Assembly: GCA_013044195.1 (NCBI GenBank)
Contig: JABEUV010000043.1
Coordinates: 1 to 42,459 of the forward strand
Direction: 5' to 3'
Source of the DNA: Elusimicrobiota bacterium
Lineage (GTDB): Bacteria; Elusimicrobiota; Elusimicrobia; UBA1565; UBA9628
Length of the DNA: 42,459 bases
A program made the position numbers and the translations under genes. A model generated the notes under the pieces. That model saw only the letters and a program-made list of their open reading frames with translations, did no database searches and was not told the DNA's origin. This document shows, in pieces, positions 16,017 through 25,863 of this stretch; position 1 is the stretch's first letter, and each line of letters begins with the position of its first letter.

Positions 16017-18050
16017 CTATAACTTAGAGCGGGACTTGCGCGAGCGCGTTTTGGCGGACGTTTTCGCGCCGGAGGCGCTCATCGACTTGAGCTCGAAGAG
16101 CTGGTCGCGCAGCAGCGTCGCCGCCTCGAAGTCGAGCGCCTCGGCGGCGGCCTTCATGCGCTCTTCCACTTCCGCGACGATGGACGGCAGGTCCTTGGCG
16201 TTGAGCGGGCGTTCGGCGTCGCGCAGGAGCATCAGCCCCTCGCGCTTGGCCGTCGACTGGAACTCCTCCAGTTCCTCGACGGCCTTGACGATGGTCTTGG
16301 GCGTGATCCCGTGGGCGGCGTTGTAGGCGACCTGTTTGACGCGGCGGCGGTTCATCTCGTCGAGCGCGCGCTTCATGGAGCCTGTGACCGTGTCCGCGTA
16401 CAGGATCACCTGGCCGCCGACGTTGCGCGCCGCGCGGCCGGAGATCTGGATCAAGGTCGTTTCGGAGCGCAGGAAGCCCTCGTGGTCGGCGCCCAGGATG
16501 GCCACGAGGGAAACCTCCGGCAGGTCCAGGCCTTCGCGCAGAAGATTGATGCCGACCAGCACGTCGAAGACGCCCGCGCGCAGTTCCTGGAGAATCGAGA
16601 TGCGCTCCAAGCTGTCGATGTCCGAGTGCAGGTAGCGCGCCTTCACGTCTTTGGTCGACAGCCACGACGTGAGGTCCTCGGCCGTGCGCTTGGTCAAGGT
16701 GGTCACCAGCGCGCGCTCGCGCTTTTTGGCGCGGTCCTTCAGACGGATCAGCAGGTCGTCGAGCTGGCCTTCGCTGGGCTTGATGATCGTCTCCGGGTCC
16801 ACCAGGCCGGTGGGGCGCACCACCATCTCGACGACCTCGCCCTGAGTCTTCTTGAGCTCGTAGGGGCCGGGCGTGGCGGACACGAACAGGGTCTGGCCGG
16901 CCAGCGCCTCGAACTCGGCGAACTTCAGCGGGCGGTTGTCCAGCGCCGAGGGCAGGCGCCAGCCGAAGTCCGCCAGCGTCTGCTTGCGCGCGCGGTCGCC
17001 CTCATACATGCCGCCGACCTGCGGCACCGCGACGTGGGACTCGTCGACGACCAGCAGGTAGTCCTTTGGAAAAAAATCGATCAGGCAGTTGGGCCGCTCG
17101 CCCGGGGGGCGGCCGCTGAGGTGGCGCGAGTAGTTCTCAATGCCGTGGCAGAAGCCCACCTCCCGCAGCATTTCCAAGTCGTAGCGCGTGCGCTGTTCGA
17201 TGCGCTGGGCCTCCAAAAGCTTGCCCTGGGACGTGAACCAGGCCACGCGCTCCTTGAGCTCCGCATCGATCGCGCCGATGGCGCGCTCGCGCTCGGGGCC
17301 GTCGGTGACGAAATGCTTGGCCGGGTAGACCCACTCGCGTTTCAGGTCCTTGATCTTCGCGCCGGTCAGCGGATCGAACTCGTAAAGGCCCGCCACGCCG
17401 TCGTCGTCCAAAGTGGCGCGCAGGGCGGTTTCCATGTAGGCGGGGAAGATGTCCACCGTGCCGCCCTTCATGCGGAACTTGCCGCGCACGAATTCCATTT
17501 CGTTGCGTTCGTAGTGCACCGCGACCAGGCGTTCGGCCAGTTCATCGCGCGTGACCTTCCAGCCGACCTCCAGCGGCAGGGCGCGCTTTTCATACTGCTC
17601 CGGCGAGCCGATGTTGTAGATGCACGACACCGACGCGATCACGATCACGTCGCGGCGCGCCATCAGCGAGCTGGTGGCTTTCAGGCGCAGGCGGTCGATG
17701 CGGTCGTTGATCGAGGAGTCCTTTTCGATGAAGGTGTCGGTGGACGGGACGTAGGCCTCGGGCTGATAATAATCGTAGTAGGAGATGAAGAACTCCACGG
17801 CGTTGTCCGGGAAGAACGCCTTGAACTCCGCGTAGAGCTGGGCGGCCAGCACCTTGTTGGGCGACATCACCAGAGCGGGGCGGTCCAGTTTGTCGATGAC
17901 GTTGGCGATCGCGAACGTTTTTCCGGAGCCGGTGACGCCCAGCAAAGTCTGGGCGGGCGCGCCTTCTTGAATGCGGGAGACCAAGGTCGCAATTGCGGCG
18001 GGCTGGTCGCCGGCGGGCGAAAACGGCGAACGCAGGCGGAAGACACCCAT
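16017..18050 (-). CDS. uvrB: excinuclease ABC subunit B
   Basis: GVTGSGKTFAIANVIDKLDRPALVMSPNKVLAAQLYAEFKAFFPDNAVEFFISYYDYYQPEAYVPSTDTFIEKDSSIND; C-terminal UvrC-binding helix. Confidence 0.98.
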   Translation of the reverse strand: MGVFRLRSPFSPAGDQPAAIATLVSRIQEGAPAQTLLGVTGSGKTFAIANVIDKLDRPALVMSPNKVLAAQLYAEFKAFFPDNAVEFFISYYDYYQPEAYVPSTDTFIEKDSSINDRIDRLRLKATSSLMARRDVIVIASVSCIYNIGSPEQYEKRALPLEVGWKVTRDELAERLVAVHYERNEMEFVRGKFRMKGGTVDIFPAYMETALRATLDDDGVAGLYEFDPLTGAKIKDLKREWVYPAKHFVTDGPERERAIGAIDAELKERVAWFTSQGKLLEAQRIEQRTRYDLEMLREVGFCHGIENYSRHLSGRPPGERPNCLIDFFPKDYLLVVDESHVAVPQVGGMYEGDRARKQTLADFGWRLPSALDNRPLKFAEFEALAGQTLFVSATPGPYELKKTQGEVVEMVVRPTGLVDPETIIKPSEGQLDDLLIRLKDRAKKRERALVTTLTKRTAEDLTSWLSTKDVKARYLHSDIDSLERISILQELRAGVFDVLVGINLLREGLDLPEVSLVAILGADHEGFLRSETTLIQISGRAARNVGGQVILYADTVTGSMKRALDEMNRRRVKQVAYNAAHGITPKTIVKAVEELEEFQSTAKREGLMLLRDAERPLNAKDLPSIVAEVEERMKAAAEALDFEAATLLRDQLFELKSMSASGAKTSAKTRSRKSRSKL

Positions 18051-18061
18051 GCGACCCGCCG

Positions 18062-18604
18062 TCAGCGTCCGTGCGGCGCGGGTGCGGGCGCCGCCACCGG
18101 CAGGCCGTTTTGACCGACCGAGCCGCCGGTCTCCTCCAGCGTCGGCCCCGCCTTCGGCGCCCACGGCCGGTCGAAAATAGGGCCCAAAATCTTGACGAGG
18201 GTTCGGTCGTCGTCCAGCACGTTCGCCTCGATCTTGAACTTCTTGGCGTCGCCGACCACCGCAAGCGTGGTCAGGTCCAGGTGGCCGGCCATGCGCGCCT
18301 TGCGCGCGGCGCCGTCCGGGGCCAGCGCCAGCAGGGCGTCCAGGTCGCTGGCGTAGAAGCCGTGCGCGCGCGCGTACTTCAACTGCAGGCCGTAGAGCTC
18401 CAGAACGTCCTCCGTCGTCTCAAAGCGTTTGCGCTGGGCGTCGTTCTGGGGCTTCAGCCATAGCCGCCACGCCGCGCCGGACGCGGCGGCGCCGACGACA
18501 AGCGCGCCGAACATCAGGCGCAGCGACGCGGCGGAAAACAGGCGCTGTCTCCAAGACGGACGCGGCGCCGCGGTCGCGGGAGGGGGCGCGGCGGGATCGC
18601 TCAT
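18062..18604 (-). CDS. hypothetical single-pass membrane protein
   Basis: 180-aa ORF with one TM segment; promoter TTGACA-17-CATAAT immediately upstream of ATG; probably co-transcribed with uvrB. Confidence 0.65.
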   Translation of the reverse strand: MSDPAAPPPATAAPRPSWRQRLFSAASLRLMFGALVVGAAASGAAWRLWLKPQNDAQRKRFETTEDVLELYGLQLKYARAHGFYASDLDALLALAPDGAARKARMAGHLDLTTLAVVGDAKKFKIEANVLDDDRTLVKILGPIFDRPWAPKAGPTLEETGGSVGQNGLPVAAPAPAPHGR

Positions 18605-18610
18605 GGGTTC

Positions 18611-18639
18611 ATTATGTTAGGCGCGGCGCGGCCTGTCAA
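18611..18639 (-). promoter_or_regulatory. sigma70-type promoter placing TSS at the ATG of the 18604(-) gene
   Basis: Minus strand TTGACA (18639-18634), 17-nt spacer, CATAAT (18616-18611), 6 nt to ATG. Confidence 0.7.
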
Positions 18640-18669
18640 GCGCGCGGCGGGCTTTTGATAGGATGAGCC

Positions 18670-19629
18670 ATGGAGCTTCGGCCGCTGGGGCGTTCGGGCC
18701 TGCGTGTGTCCGTCCTGTCGCTGGGCACGATGAACTTCGGCGCGGATTGGCACGGGATCGGCGCGATCGACGAGAAAGTGGCGTCGTCCTTGCTGGATCT
18801 GGCGCTGGAGCGCGGCGTCAACTTGATCGACACGGCCGACGTGTACGGCCGCGGCTCCTCCGAAGAGATGCTGGGCCGCCTGTTGTCTCGGGGCGGTCGG
18901 CGCGCACGCGTGCTGCTGGCCACGAAGGTGTGCGGGCGGATGGCGCCGGAGGACGCATCGAGCGAGGGGTTGTCGGCGCGCTGGATTGGGCGCGCGCTGG
19001 ACGAGAGTCTGCGCCGCCTGCGCACGGACCGCGTCGACCTTTACATGGCCCACGCGCCCGACCCGTTCACGCCCATCGAGGAGACTTTAGCCGCGTTCGA
19101 CCGCGCCGTGCGCGCCGGCAAGGTCCGCGCCGTCGGCGTGTCGAATTTTTCCGGCGCGGAGTTTTCGCGCGCGCGCGCCGCGGCGGAGCGCGGCGGCGGG
19201 GCGGTCCCGGTCTTCGACCAGGTGCAATACAGCCTGGCCTGCCGCGGCCCGGAGACCGACCTGGTCCCGGCGGCGCTCGCCGCCGGGGCCGCCTTGCTGG
19301 CGTGGAGCCCGTTGGCGGGCGGCCTGCTCAGCGGCAAATACGCCTTGCCCGGCGCGTCCGGGCGCCGTGCGGATCCGGATGCTTTTCCGCAGGTGCGCGC
19401 CGCCGCCGGCGCGGCGCTGGTCGAGGTGCTGCGCGGCGCGGCCCGGCTCGACGGGCAGAGCCCCGCGCAGGCCGCGCTGGGCTGGATCATGGGAAAGCCC
19501 TTCGTCGCGTCCGCGGTGGTCGGCGCGCGCACGCGCGCCCAACTGGCGGAGACGCTTTCCGCGCGGCCGTTGTCGCCGCGCGCGGCGGATCTGCTGGATC
19601 GCGCCTCCCGGATCTGCGCGGCGGCGTAG
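18670..19629 (+). CDS. aldo/keto reductase
   Basis: LGTMNFGADW...NLIDTADVYGRGSSEEMLGRLL...RVDLYMAHAPDPFTPIEETLAAFDRAVRAGKVRAVGVSNFSG. Confidence 0.94.
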   Translation: MELRPLGRSGLRVSVLSLGTMNFGADWHGIGAIDEKVASSLLDLALERGVNLIDTADVYGRGSSEEMLGRLLSRGGRRARVLLATKVCGRMAPEDASSEGLSARWIGRALDESLRRLRTDRVDLYMAHAPDPFTPIEETLAAFDRAVRAGKVRAVGVSNFSGAEFSRARAAAERGGGAVPVFDQVQYSLACRGPETDLVPAALAAGAALLAWSPLAGGLLSGKYALPGASGRRADPDAFPQVRAAAGAALVEVLRGAARLDGQSPAQAALGWIMGKPFVASAVVGARTRAQLAETLSARPLSPRAADLLDRASRICAAA

Positions 19630-19640
19630 GGCCGCGCGGG

Positions 19641-21017
19641 TTAGAGCGCCTTCATGAATTCGACGACGTCCTTCTTTTCCCGCGTGGTCAGCTTGGTCTG
19701 CAGGACGATGTTGAAGAACTCGACGGAGTCGTCGAGCGTCAGAAGCCTTCCGTCGTGCAGGTAGGGCGGCGTGTCCTTGATGCCGCGCAGCGGGAAGGTT
19801 TTGATCGCGCCGTCTCCCTGCGCCAGCATGCCGTTGATCATGCGGGGCTTAAAGAAGCGATCGACCTTGAGGTCGTGCATCGAGTTATCCGTGTAGTATG
19901 GCGGCGCATGACAGGTCGCGCACTTGGCCTTGCCGAAGAACAGCGCCTGGCCGCGACGCTCGGCGGCCGTCGCCTTCTTCGGATCGAGCTCGCCGTCGAT
20001 CTCGAGCTTCGGCGCCGGCGGAAAGTCCAGCAGTTCCTCGAATTCCGCCATGTGATGAACTTGGGAAGTTCGGTCCAGGACATTGACGCCCTTTTTCGCG
20101 GCAAGTGAGATATCGCCGTCGAAGTATGCGGCGCTCTGCTCGAATTCCGTGAAATCCTCGATGGACTTCAGCGCGCGCTGCGAGCCGAATAGGCGCTGGA
20201 TATTGACGCCGCGAAGCGCGGGCGTCTCGATGCGGTGGCGCTCCTCCTGCGGACGTATGTCCCCCACCAGGTGCGTCGCTGCGTTCGTTCCTCCGTTGGC
20301 GTGGCAGTCGAAGCAGGTCACGCCCAAGCTGGGCCGCGCGACGCGGCGGTCGTCGGTGGAGTTGAACTGCTGCTGCGGGAACGGCGTCACCAGCAGGCGC
20401 AAGCCGTCGAGCTGCTTCATGTTGAGGATGTCCTTGAAGAGCGCGTAGTAGTTGTCGAGGGTGACGAGCTTGCCGTGAGAGACGTCGCCGAGCTCGGGGT
20501 GCGTGGTGAGGTACATGGCCGGAGGAAATCCCGGGAGAAACCGCTCCGGGATGTCGAAGTCCAGGTCGAAGCGCTCGAGGTCGCGGCCGTCCTGCTTCTT
20601 GACCAGGTCGATATTCGATTTCGGAAAGAGCATGCCCCCCTCGGGCTGATTCGGGTGAGGAAGGGGCATGAAACCGATCGGAAAGACGTTCTTGCTCCGG
20701 ATTTCATCCGGGCTCATCTTCGAGAGATCATTCCAGGTGACGCCCGGCGGCAAGCGGACCCGCACGCCCTCCTGGATCGGCTTGCCGTTAGACATCCGCG
20801 CATCTTGAGCCGGTCGATCGGACAGGTCGTAGCGTTCGTTGAGAAGATTTTCCTGCCTCTTGTCGACCTCGCCGCGTCGGGCGGAGAACCACTCCTTCAT
20901 CGCCTCGAAACTCGGGAAACTTTGGGGAGTCGTCGGGTCCTCCGCGGCCGGCGCGGGGGCGGCCCACGCGATCGCCATCACGCACATCGCCAGCGCCGGC
21001 AGATTCGCACGTTTCAT
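19641..21017 (-). CDS. di-heme cytochrome c peroxidase-like protein
   Basis: Signal peptide; two CxxCH sites 'GVTCFDCHANGG' and 'KCATCHAPPYYTDN'; 'FPLRGIKDTPPYLHDGRLLTLDDSVEFFN'. Confidence 0.85.
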   Translation of the reverse strand: MKRANLPALAMCVMAIAWAAPAPAAEDPTTPQSFPSFEAMKEWFSARRGEVDKRQENLLNERYDLSDRPAQDARMSNGKPIQEGVRVRLPPGVTWNDLSKMSPDEIRSKNVFPIGFMPLPHPNQPEGGMLFPKSNIDLVKKQDGRDLERFDLDFDIPERFLPGFPPAMYLTTHPELGDVSHGKLVTLDNYYALFKDILNMKQLDGLRLLVTPFPQQQFNSTDDRRVARPSLGVTCFDCHANGGTNAATHLVGDIRPQEERHRIETPALRGVNIQRLFGSQRALKSIEDFTEFEQSAAYFDGDISLAAKKGVNVLDRTSQVHHMAEFEELLDFPPAPKLEIDGELDPKKATAAERRGQALFFGKAKCATCHAPPYYTDNSMHDLKVDRFFKPRMINGMLAQGDGAIKTFPLRGIKDTPPYLHDGRLLTLDDSVEFFNIVLQTKLTTREKKDVVEFMKAL

Positions 21018-21193
21018 TGTTCTCTCCTGATCCAATCGTTCGGTTCATGCGGCAAGTTGGTGTCTTCTGATCTTATGAAAATTCCAACGATGCGGGTAGG
21101 TCTTTGGGCCTGCAAAATGGATAGGACCAAAAGCCCTGCCGGCGGGGCTTCCCGGCCCGTGCGCGCGCACACGCGCCGTGGTATCCTGAAGCC

Positions 21194-21505
21194 ATGACGG
21201 GAATGGCTCTGTATGTGCGCTTCATGCTCACGCTCGCGGTCGGCCTGGCCGGCCTCGGCATGGTCCTGACCACGATCTTCGAGACGCTCCTGCGCGACTG
21301 GGACCCTTCGCGGGACATCCGTCGCTGGTGGCGTTCGTTCTCGTCGACGCGCTCACTGGCCGCCGAGATCCGCGCCGAGGACATTCTCCAGCAACTGCGC
21401 ACCCAGCGCGCCGTGCCCGCGACCGGGTCCCTGGAGCGCCGCCGCGAAGTCCTGCGCGCGGTCTCGGACGTCGAAAGCCGCCTCGCCGCCGCGCCGTCGG
21501 CCTAA
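21194..21505 (+). CDS. hypothetical single-TM protein
   Basis: 103-aa ORF; TATCCT 6 nt before ATG. Confidence 0.5.
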   Translation: MTGMALYVRFMLTLAVGLAGLGMVLTTIFETLLRDWDPSRDIRRWWRSFSSTRSLAAEIRAEDILQQLRTQRAVPATGSLERRREVLRAVSDVESRLAAAPSA

Positions 21506-21582
21506 ACCTCCGGGCGTCCTCTCGGTTTATTCGGCAGTTGCGGCCCTGTCTGACGGCCTTGACGCTTGCTTCGAGGAAAAGA

Positions 21583-21855
21583 ATGAACGTCACTTTTCAA
21601 GTCAGTCTCTATCCGGTCGGGCGCGAGGAGTTCAAGGCGCCGATCGACGCCTTCATCGCGGACCTGCGCGAGGACGGTTTGCGCGTGGACGTTCACGAGA
21701 CGGCGACGATCGGCCGCGGGTCGCTTGCGGAGGTCTTCGCGTCGCTGGCGCGGGCTTACGAACGCGCAACGAAGGGAGGCGAGGCGGTGATGGTCGTGAC
21801 GGTGGCCAGCGGAGCGCCGACCAAGGACGAGCTTACGCGGCTCAATCCCCGATGA
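21583..21855 (+). CDS. YkoF/thiamine-binding-like small protein
   Basis: VTFQVSLYPVGREEFKAPIDAFIADLREDGLRVDVHETATIGRGSLAEVFASLARAYERA; overlaps next gene (ATGA). Confidence 0.65.
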   Translation: MNVTFQVSLYPVGREEFKAPIDAFIADLREDGLRVDVHETATIGRGSLAEVFASLARAYERATKGGEAVMVVTVASGAPTKDELTRLNPR

Positions 21856-22718
21856 CCATCGCTCGGATTACGTTTTCGGCGGCGGAGGCGCGGCGCCCGT
21901 CGGCACGGACTTTGCGCCGCGTCCGCTCCGCGATGGCGCACGACGGCGCGGCGGCTTTTGACGGCTTGTTTCCGATGAGCCTCCTTAAAAAGCTGCGCGC
22001 GGAGGTCCTCCTCCGTCACGAATCTGGAGAACTGCGCGAGCGCGGGCTGGTGCGCGACATCGCCGGGCGCTATGCCGCCCTCGTGCCGTTTGAAGGGCCG
22101 TTTCTAAATCCCGCGTTTTACGCCAACCCCGCCCTGCACGCCATGCTCGAGTCCCTGCTGGGAGCCGACTACTGCATCGGCAGTCTGGAGACGGTCGTCG
22201 CGATGCCGGGCGCGTTGCGCCAGCACCAACACATCGACGGGCCGATCCGCTTCGACCGCCGCGTGGGCGGAAAAACGACGGCCTATGCGGGCGATCTGTC
22301 CGCGCTTGCGCCGTATGCCGTCACGCTCTGCATTCCGCTCTGCGATGTCGACGAGAGCAACGGCCCCACCGCGATCTGGACCGGTTCGCACCGCGCCGCC
22401 CTGCGCGCCCGGCCGCCGGGCGGCAGGCAGGTCGCCCGCGAATTTCCGGTCGAGCGCATGGTCGGCAGGCTGGGCCGCTCCTTCTTCTTCGACTTTCGCG
22501 TGTTTCACGGCGGCGAGCCCAACTTCTCGCGCGAGCCGCGTCCGGTTCTAATGTTCGTGTTCACGCGCAGTTGGTATCGGGATCCGAACCTGGCCGACGT
22601 ATTCCCGAGCGTGGTCATCACGAAGCGGAACCTGAACCGCGTTCCCGCCGCGCGCCGCGGCCTGTTCATGCTGGCGCCGGCCGCCCGGCTGTCGCGATGG
22701 GTGAACAAGCTCGAATGA
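21852..22718 (+). CDS. phytanoyl-CoA dioxygenase (PhyH)-like protein
   Basis: 'ALRQHQHIDGPIRF' (HxD) and 'FFFDFRVFHGGEPNFSREPRPVLMFVF' distal His/Arg motif. Confidence 0.75.
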   Translation: MTIARITFSAAEARRPSARTLRRVRSAMAHDGAAAFDGLFPMSLLKKLRAEVLLRHESGELRERGLVRDIAGRYAALVPFEGPFLNPAFYANPALHAMLESLLGADYCIGSLETVVAMPGALRQHQHIDGPIRFDRRVGGKTTAYAGDLSALAPYAVTLCIPLCDVDESNGPTAIWTGSHRAALRARPPGGRQVAREFPVERMVGRLGRSFFFDFRVFHGGEPNFSREPRPVLMFVFTRSWYRDPNLADVFPSVVITKRNLNRVPAARRGLFMLAPAARLSRWVNKLE

Positions 22719-23329
22719 AGGCCGCCCTCTTGCCGCCGGACGCGGCTCGGCCTGATGCGCGGCCGCGCTGCCGGTGGGCGGGGACTGACCCGCTCTACGT
22801 CCGCTATCACGACACGGAGTGGGGCCGTCCGGTCCACGACGACGGCAAGCTCTTTGAGATGCTGATCCTGGAAGGCGCGCAGGCCGGGCTGTCCTGGATC
22901 ACGATCCTGCGCAAGCGCGAAAACTACCGGCGCGCCTTCGCTGGGTTCGACGCCCGCAAGATCGCGCGCTTCGACGCGCGGCGCCGGGCGGCCTTGATGC
23001 GCGACGCCGGCATCGTGCGCAACCGCCTCAAGATCGCGGCGGCGGTCGACAACGCGCGCGCGTTCTTGAGCCTGAGCGCGCAGCCGGGGGGCTTCGACCG
23101 TTACGTCTGGAGCTTCGCCGTTGAACGTCCTCGGGGGCGGCGTCCGTCGACCTGGGCCGACGTGCCCGCGCGGACGGCCGAATCCGACGCGCTGAGCGCG
23201 GATCTCAAGAAGCAAGGATTCCGCTTCGTCGGCTCGACTATCTGCTACGCGTTCATGCAGGCCTGCGGCCTGGTCGACGACCATGTCGCCGACTGCTTCC
23301 TGGCCGCACTGGGCGTGTCGGCGACTTAA
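22715..23329 (+). CDS. tag: DNA-3-methyladenine glycosylase I
   Basis: CRWAGTDPLYVRYHDTEWGRPVHDDGKLFEMLILEGAQAGLSWITILRKRENYRRAFAGFD...KKQGFRFVGSTICYAFMQACGLVDDH. Confidence 0.97.
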   Translation: MKAALLPPDAARPDARPRCRWAGTDPLYVRYHDTEWGRPVHDDGKLFEMLILEGAQAGLSWITILRKRENYRRAFAGFDARKIARFDARRRAALMRDAGIVRNRLKIAAAVDNARAFLSLSAQPGGFDRYVWSFAVERPRGRRPSTWADVPARTAESDALSADLKKQGFRFVGSTICYAFMQACGLVDDHVADCFLAALGVSAT

Positions 23330-25779
23330 GTCCTGGGGATCAGGACTTCGCGCACTTTCTCGGCCAATTCGTAAGGCCGAAACGGCTTGGGAAGGAAGGC
23401 GAACTCGGCGGAACTCACGCCGTCGCGCAGGGCGGCGTCGTCTGTATAGCCGGACATGAAAAGAATCTTGCACTTGGGGCGGACCGCGCGCAGGCGCTCG
23501 GCCAGCTCGCGGCCGCCCAGCTTCGGCATCACCACGTCGGAGACCAGCAGGTCGATTTGGCCGGCGTGCGCCGCGGCGACGCTCAGGGCTTCCTCGCCGT
23601 CGGCGGCCTCTAGAACGGTGTAGCCGCAGGTCCGCAGCACGCGGCCGGCCACCAGGCGCACGCCGCTTTCGTCTTCGACCAGCAGCAACGTCTCGGCGCC
23701 GTGGGCGAATGCCTCGGCCGCGCCAGCGTCCGTCCGCGGCGCTTTCTGGCCCTCGTCCGCGCGTGGCAGATAGATCCGGAACGTCGCGCCTCGGCCCGGC
23801 GCGCTCTCCACCGCGACGGCGCCGTGCGACTGCGCCACGATGCCGTGCACGGTGGACAGGCCCAGCCCGCTGCCTTTGCCCGGGGGTTTCGTGGAAAAGA
23901 AGGGCTCGAAGATGCGCGGCTGCACGGTCGGCTGGATTCCTTGCCCGTCGTCGCTCACCGCCAGTTCGACGTAGCGGCCGGGGACGACGTCGCCCAGGCG
24001 CAGGCAGTCGTCCTGCGCAAGCGAGACGTTGCGGGTCTCTACGCGCAATTGGCCGCCCTTGGGCATGGCGTCGCGCGCGTTGACCGCCAGGTTGATCAGG
24101 ATCTGCGTCAGTTGGCTCAAGTCGGCCTTCACCAGCCATAGGTCCGGCGCCGCCGTCGTTTTCAGAACGACGTGCTCTCCGATGAGGCGGCGCAGAAGCC
24201 TTTCCGCGTCGGCGACGACGTCGTTGAGGCTGACGATTTTCGGCTCTAGAATCTGTCGGCGGCTGAACGCCAGCAATTGGCGCGTCAGCACCGCCGCGCG
24301 CCCGCCCGCATCCAACATCTCCGCGATGAGTGCGCAACGCGCGTCGTCGGGGGCCGTTTGCGCCAGCAAAGTCTCGCCGGCCACTCCGATGATGGTGAGC
24401 AGGTTGTTGAAATCGTGGGCGATGCCCCCGGCGAGTTGGCCGACGGCTTCCATTTTTTGCGACTGCCGGAATTGCTCCTCAAGCCGCCGCCGTTCCGTCA
24501 CGTCGGTCTGCACTCCGACGAAATGGGTGACGGCGCCGCCGGCGTCCAAGATGGGGGAAATCGTCAGTTCGTTCCAGAAGGTCGAGCCGTTTTTGCGGTA
24601 ATTCAAAAGCTCCACCCGGCACTCGCGTCCGGAAGCAAGCGCGGCGCGAATCTTGGCGACGGCGGCAGGGTCGGTGTCGCGGCCTTGGAGAAAGCGGCCG
24701 TTGCGGCCGAGCACCTCCCCAAGCGAATAGCCCGTCAGCCTCACGAAGCCGGGGCTGACGAAGATGATGGGCATGTCGGGGGCGAGTGCGTCGGCGATGA
24801 TGATGCCCTGCGACGCGGCCTGAATGGCGCGGTCGCGCAGGCGCAGTTCCTCCTCGTCGGCGCGGCGGCGCTTCTCGGCGGCGAAGCGGTCGAGCGCCAG
24901 CGAGACGATCGGCGCGATCTCGGTGAGGGTGGCGAGTTGATCCGGGGTGAAAAAATTCGTCCGGCCTGCGTACAAGCCCAGGACGGCGACGGGCCGACCT
25001 CCTTCCCGCAGTGGAAAAGTGGCCGACGCAGCGATGCCGGCCCGGCGGGCGTCTTCGTGCCAGGGCACGGTCATGGGGTCGCTGAGGAAATCGTTGACGA
25101 TCACGGGCCGCTCCCGCTTCAGCGCGGTCCAGGCCGGGCCCGGGTGCGCGTCCTCTCCGAGGGGGATCGTAAGTTCTTTGATGTAGTCGAGAGCTTTTCC
25201 ATGACAGCTCTCGATCCTCAGATGGTCGCCTTCGACGACGCCGATGTAGGCGGAGAGAAACCCCCCGGTCTCGACGGCGATCCGGCATATCTCCGGGTAG
25301 AGTTCCGCGGCGCCTCGGGATTGGTTTGCCGCCGCGCCGGCGCGCGACAGCATCAAGTACAGCGCGTCGCGCGCGGCGAGCGCGGTCTGTGTCCGACGCC
25401 GCTCGGTGATGTCATGGGCGATGAGGCCGACGCCGGTGATTCCTCCGAGAAGGTTCACGGCAAAGCAGGAATAGCGCCAATAGGTCTCTAGGCCGTCCGG
25501 TCCCGGCGCTCCGCACAATTCACGGTCGAGCGCGGGCTGTCCGCCCACGGCCTGTTTCAGCGCGGGCTCCAGCGAAGTCCAAAGCCGGGCGTCGAGTTCC
25601 GCGACGGTGCGGCCCGGCGCAGGCGTCTGCGCCAGCCCGTGAAAACGAGCGAGAGCGTCGTTGAGCAGCACGTAGCGAAAATCACGGTCGATCAGTCCGA
25701 CGCCCGCCGGCATATGTTCGCACAGGTGCGCCAGGACGGCGAAGTTTTGATCCGCCTCGGCGTCGGAAGGCTTGGGCAT
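23326..25779 (-). CDS. PAS-GAF-LOV-like PAS hybrid histidine kinase with C-terminal receiver
   Basis: PAS, GAF ('TAYIGVVEGDHLRI..'), LOV-like PAS ('SLGEVLGRNGRFLQGRDTDPAAVAKIRAALASGRECRVELLNYRKNGSTFWNELTISPI'), HisKA 'GGIAHDFNNLLTIIG', HATPase, REC 'DLLVSDVVMPKLGG'. Confidence 0.93.
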   Translation of the reverse strand: MPKPSDAEADQNFAVLAHLCEHMPAGVGLIDRDFRYVLLNDALARFHGLAQTPAPGRTVAELDARLWTSLEPALKQAVGGQPALDRELCGAPGPDGLETYWRYSCFAVNLLGGITGVGLIAHDITERRRTQTALAARDALYLMLSRAGAAANQSRGAAELYPEICRIAVETGGFLSAYIGVVEGDHLRIESCHGKALDYIKELTIPLGEDAHPGPAWTALKRERPVIVNDFLSDPMTVPWHEDARRAGIAASATFPLREGGRPVAVLGLYAGRTNFFTPDQLATLTEIAPIVSLALDRFAAEKRRRADEEELRLRDRAIQAASQGIIIADALAPDMPIIFVSPGFVRLTGYSLGEVLGRNGRFLQGRDTDPAAVAKIRAALASGRECRVELLNYRKNGSTFWNELTISPILDAGGAVTHFVGVQTDVTERRRLEEQFRQSQKMEAVGQLAGGIAHDFNNLLTIIGVAGETLLAQTAPDDARCALIAEMLDAGGRAAVLTRQLLAFSRRQILEPKIVSLNDVVADAERLLRRLIGEHVVLKTTAAPDLWLVKADLSQLTQILINLAVNARDAMPKGGQLRVETRNVSLAQDDCLRLGDVVPGRYVELAVSDDGQGIQPTVQPRIFEPFFSTKPPGKGSGLGLSTVHGIVAQSHGAVAVESAPGRGATFRIYLPRADEGQKAPRTDAGAAEAFAHGAETLLLVEDESGVRLVAGRVLRTCGYTVLEAADGEEALSVAAAHAGQIDLLVSDVVMPKLGGRELAERLRAVRPKCKILFMSGYTDDAALRDGVSSAEFAFLPKPFRPYELAEKVREVLIPRT

Positions 25780-25863
25780 GTTCGGGTCGGCCGCGCGCGT
25801 TCGCGGCCAGTCCTGGATTGTAACTTATATTTCTAAAATTATATTTTAATCCCACGCGGGAGT

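Noticed and set aside
16311-18113. 600-aa + strand ORF antisense to uvrB
   Set aside because: Mirror of codon bias in a GC-rich gene; uvrB is unmistakable on the other strand.
22505-24337. 610-aa minus ORF spanning tag and the kinase
   Set aside because: Antisense to tag and out of frame with the kinase; composition is Arg/Pro-rich shadow sequence.
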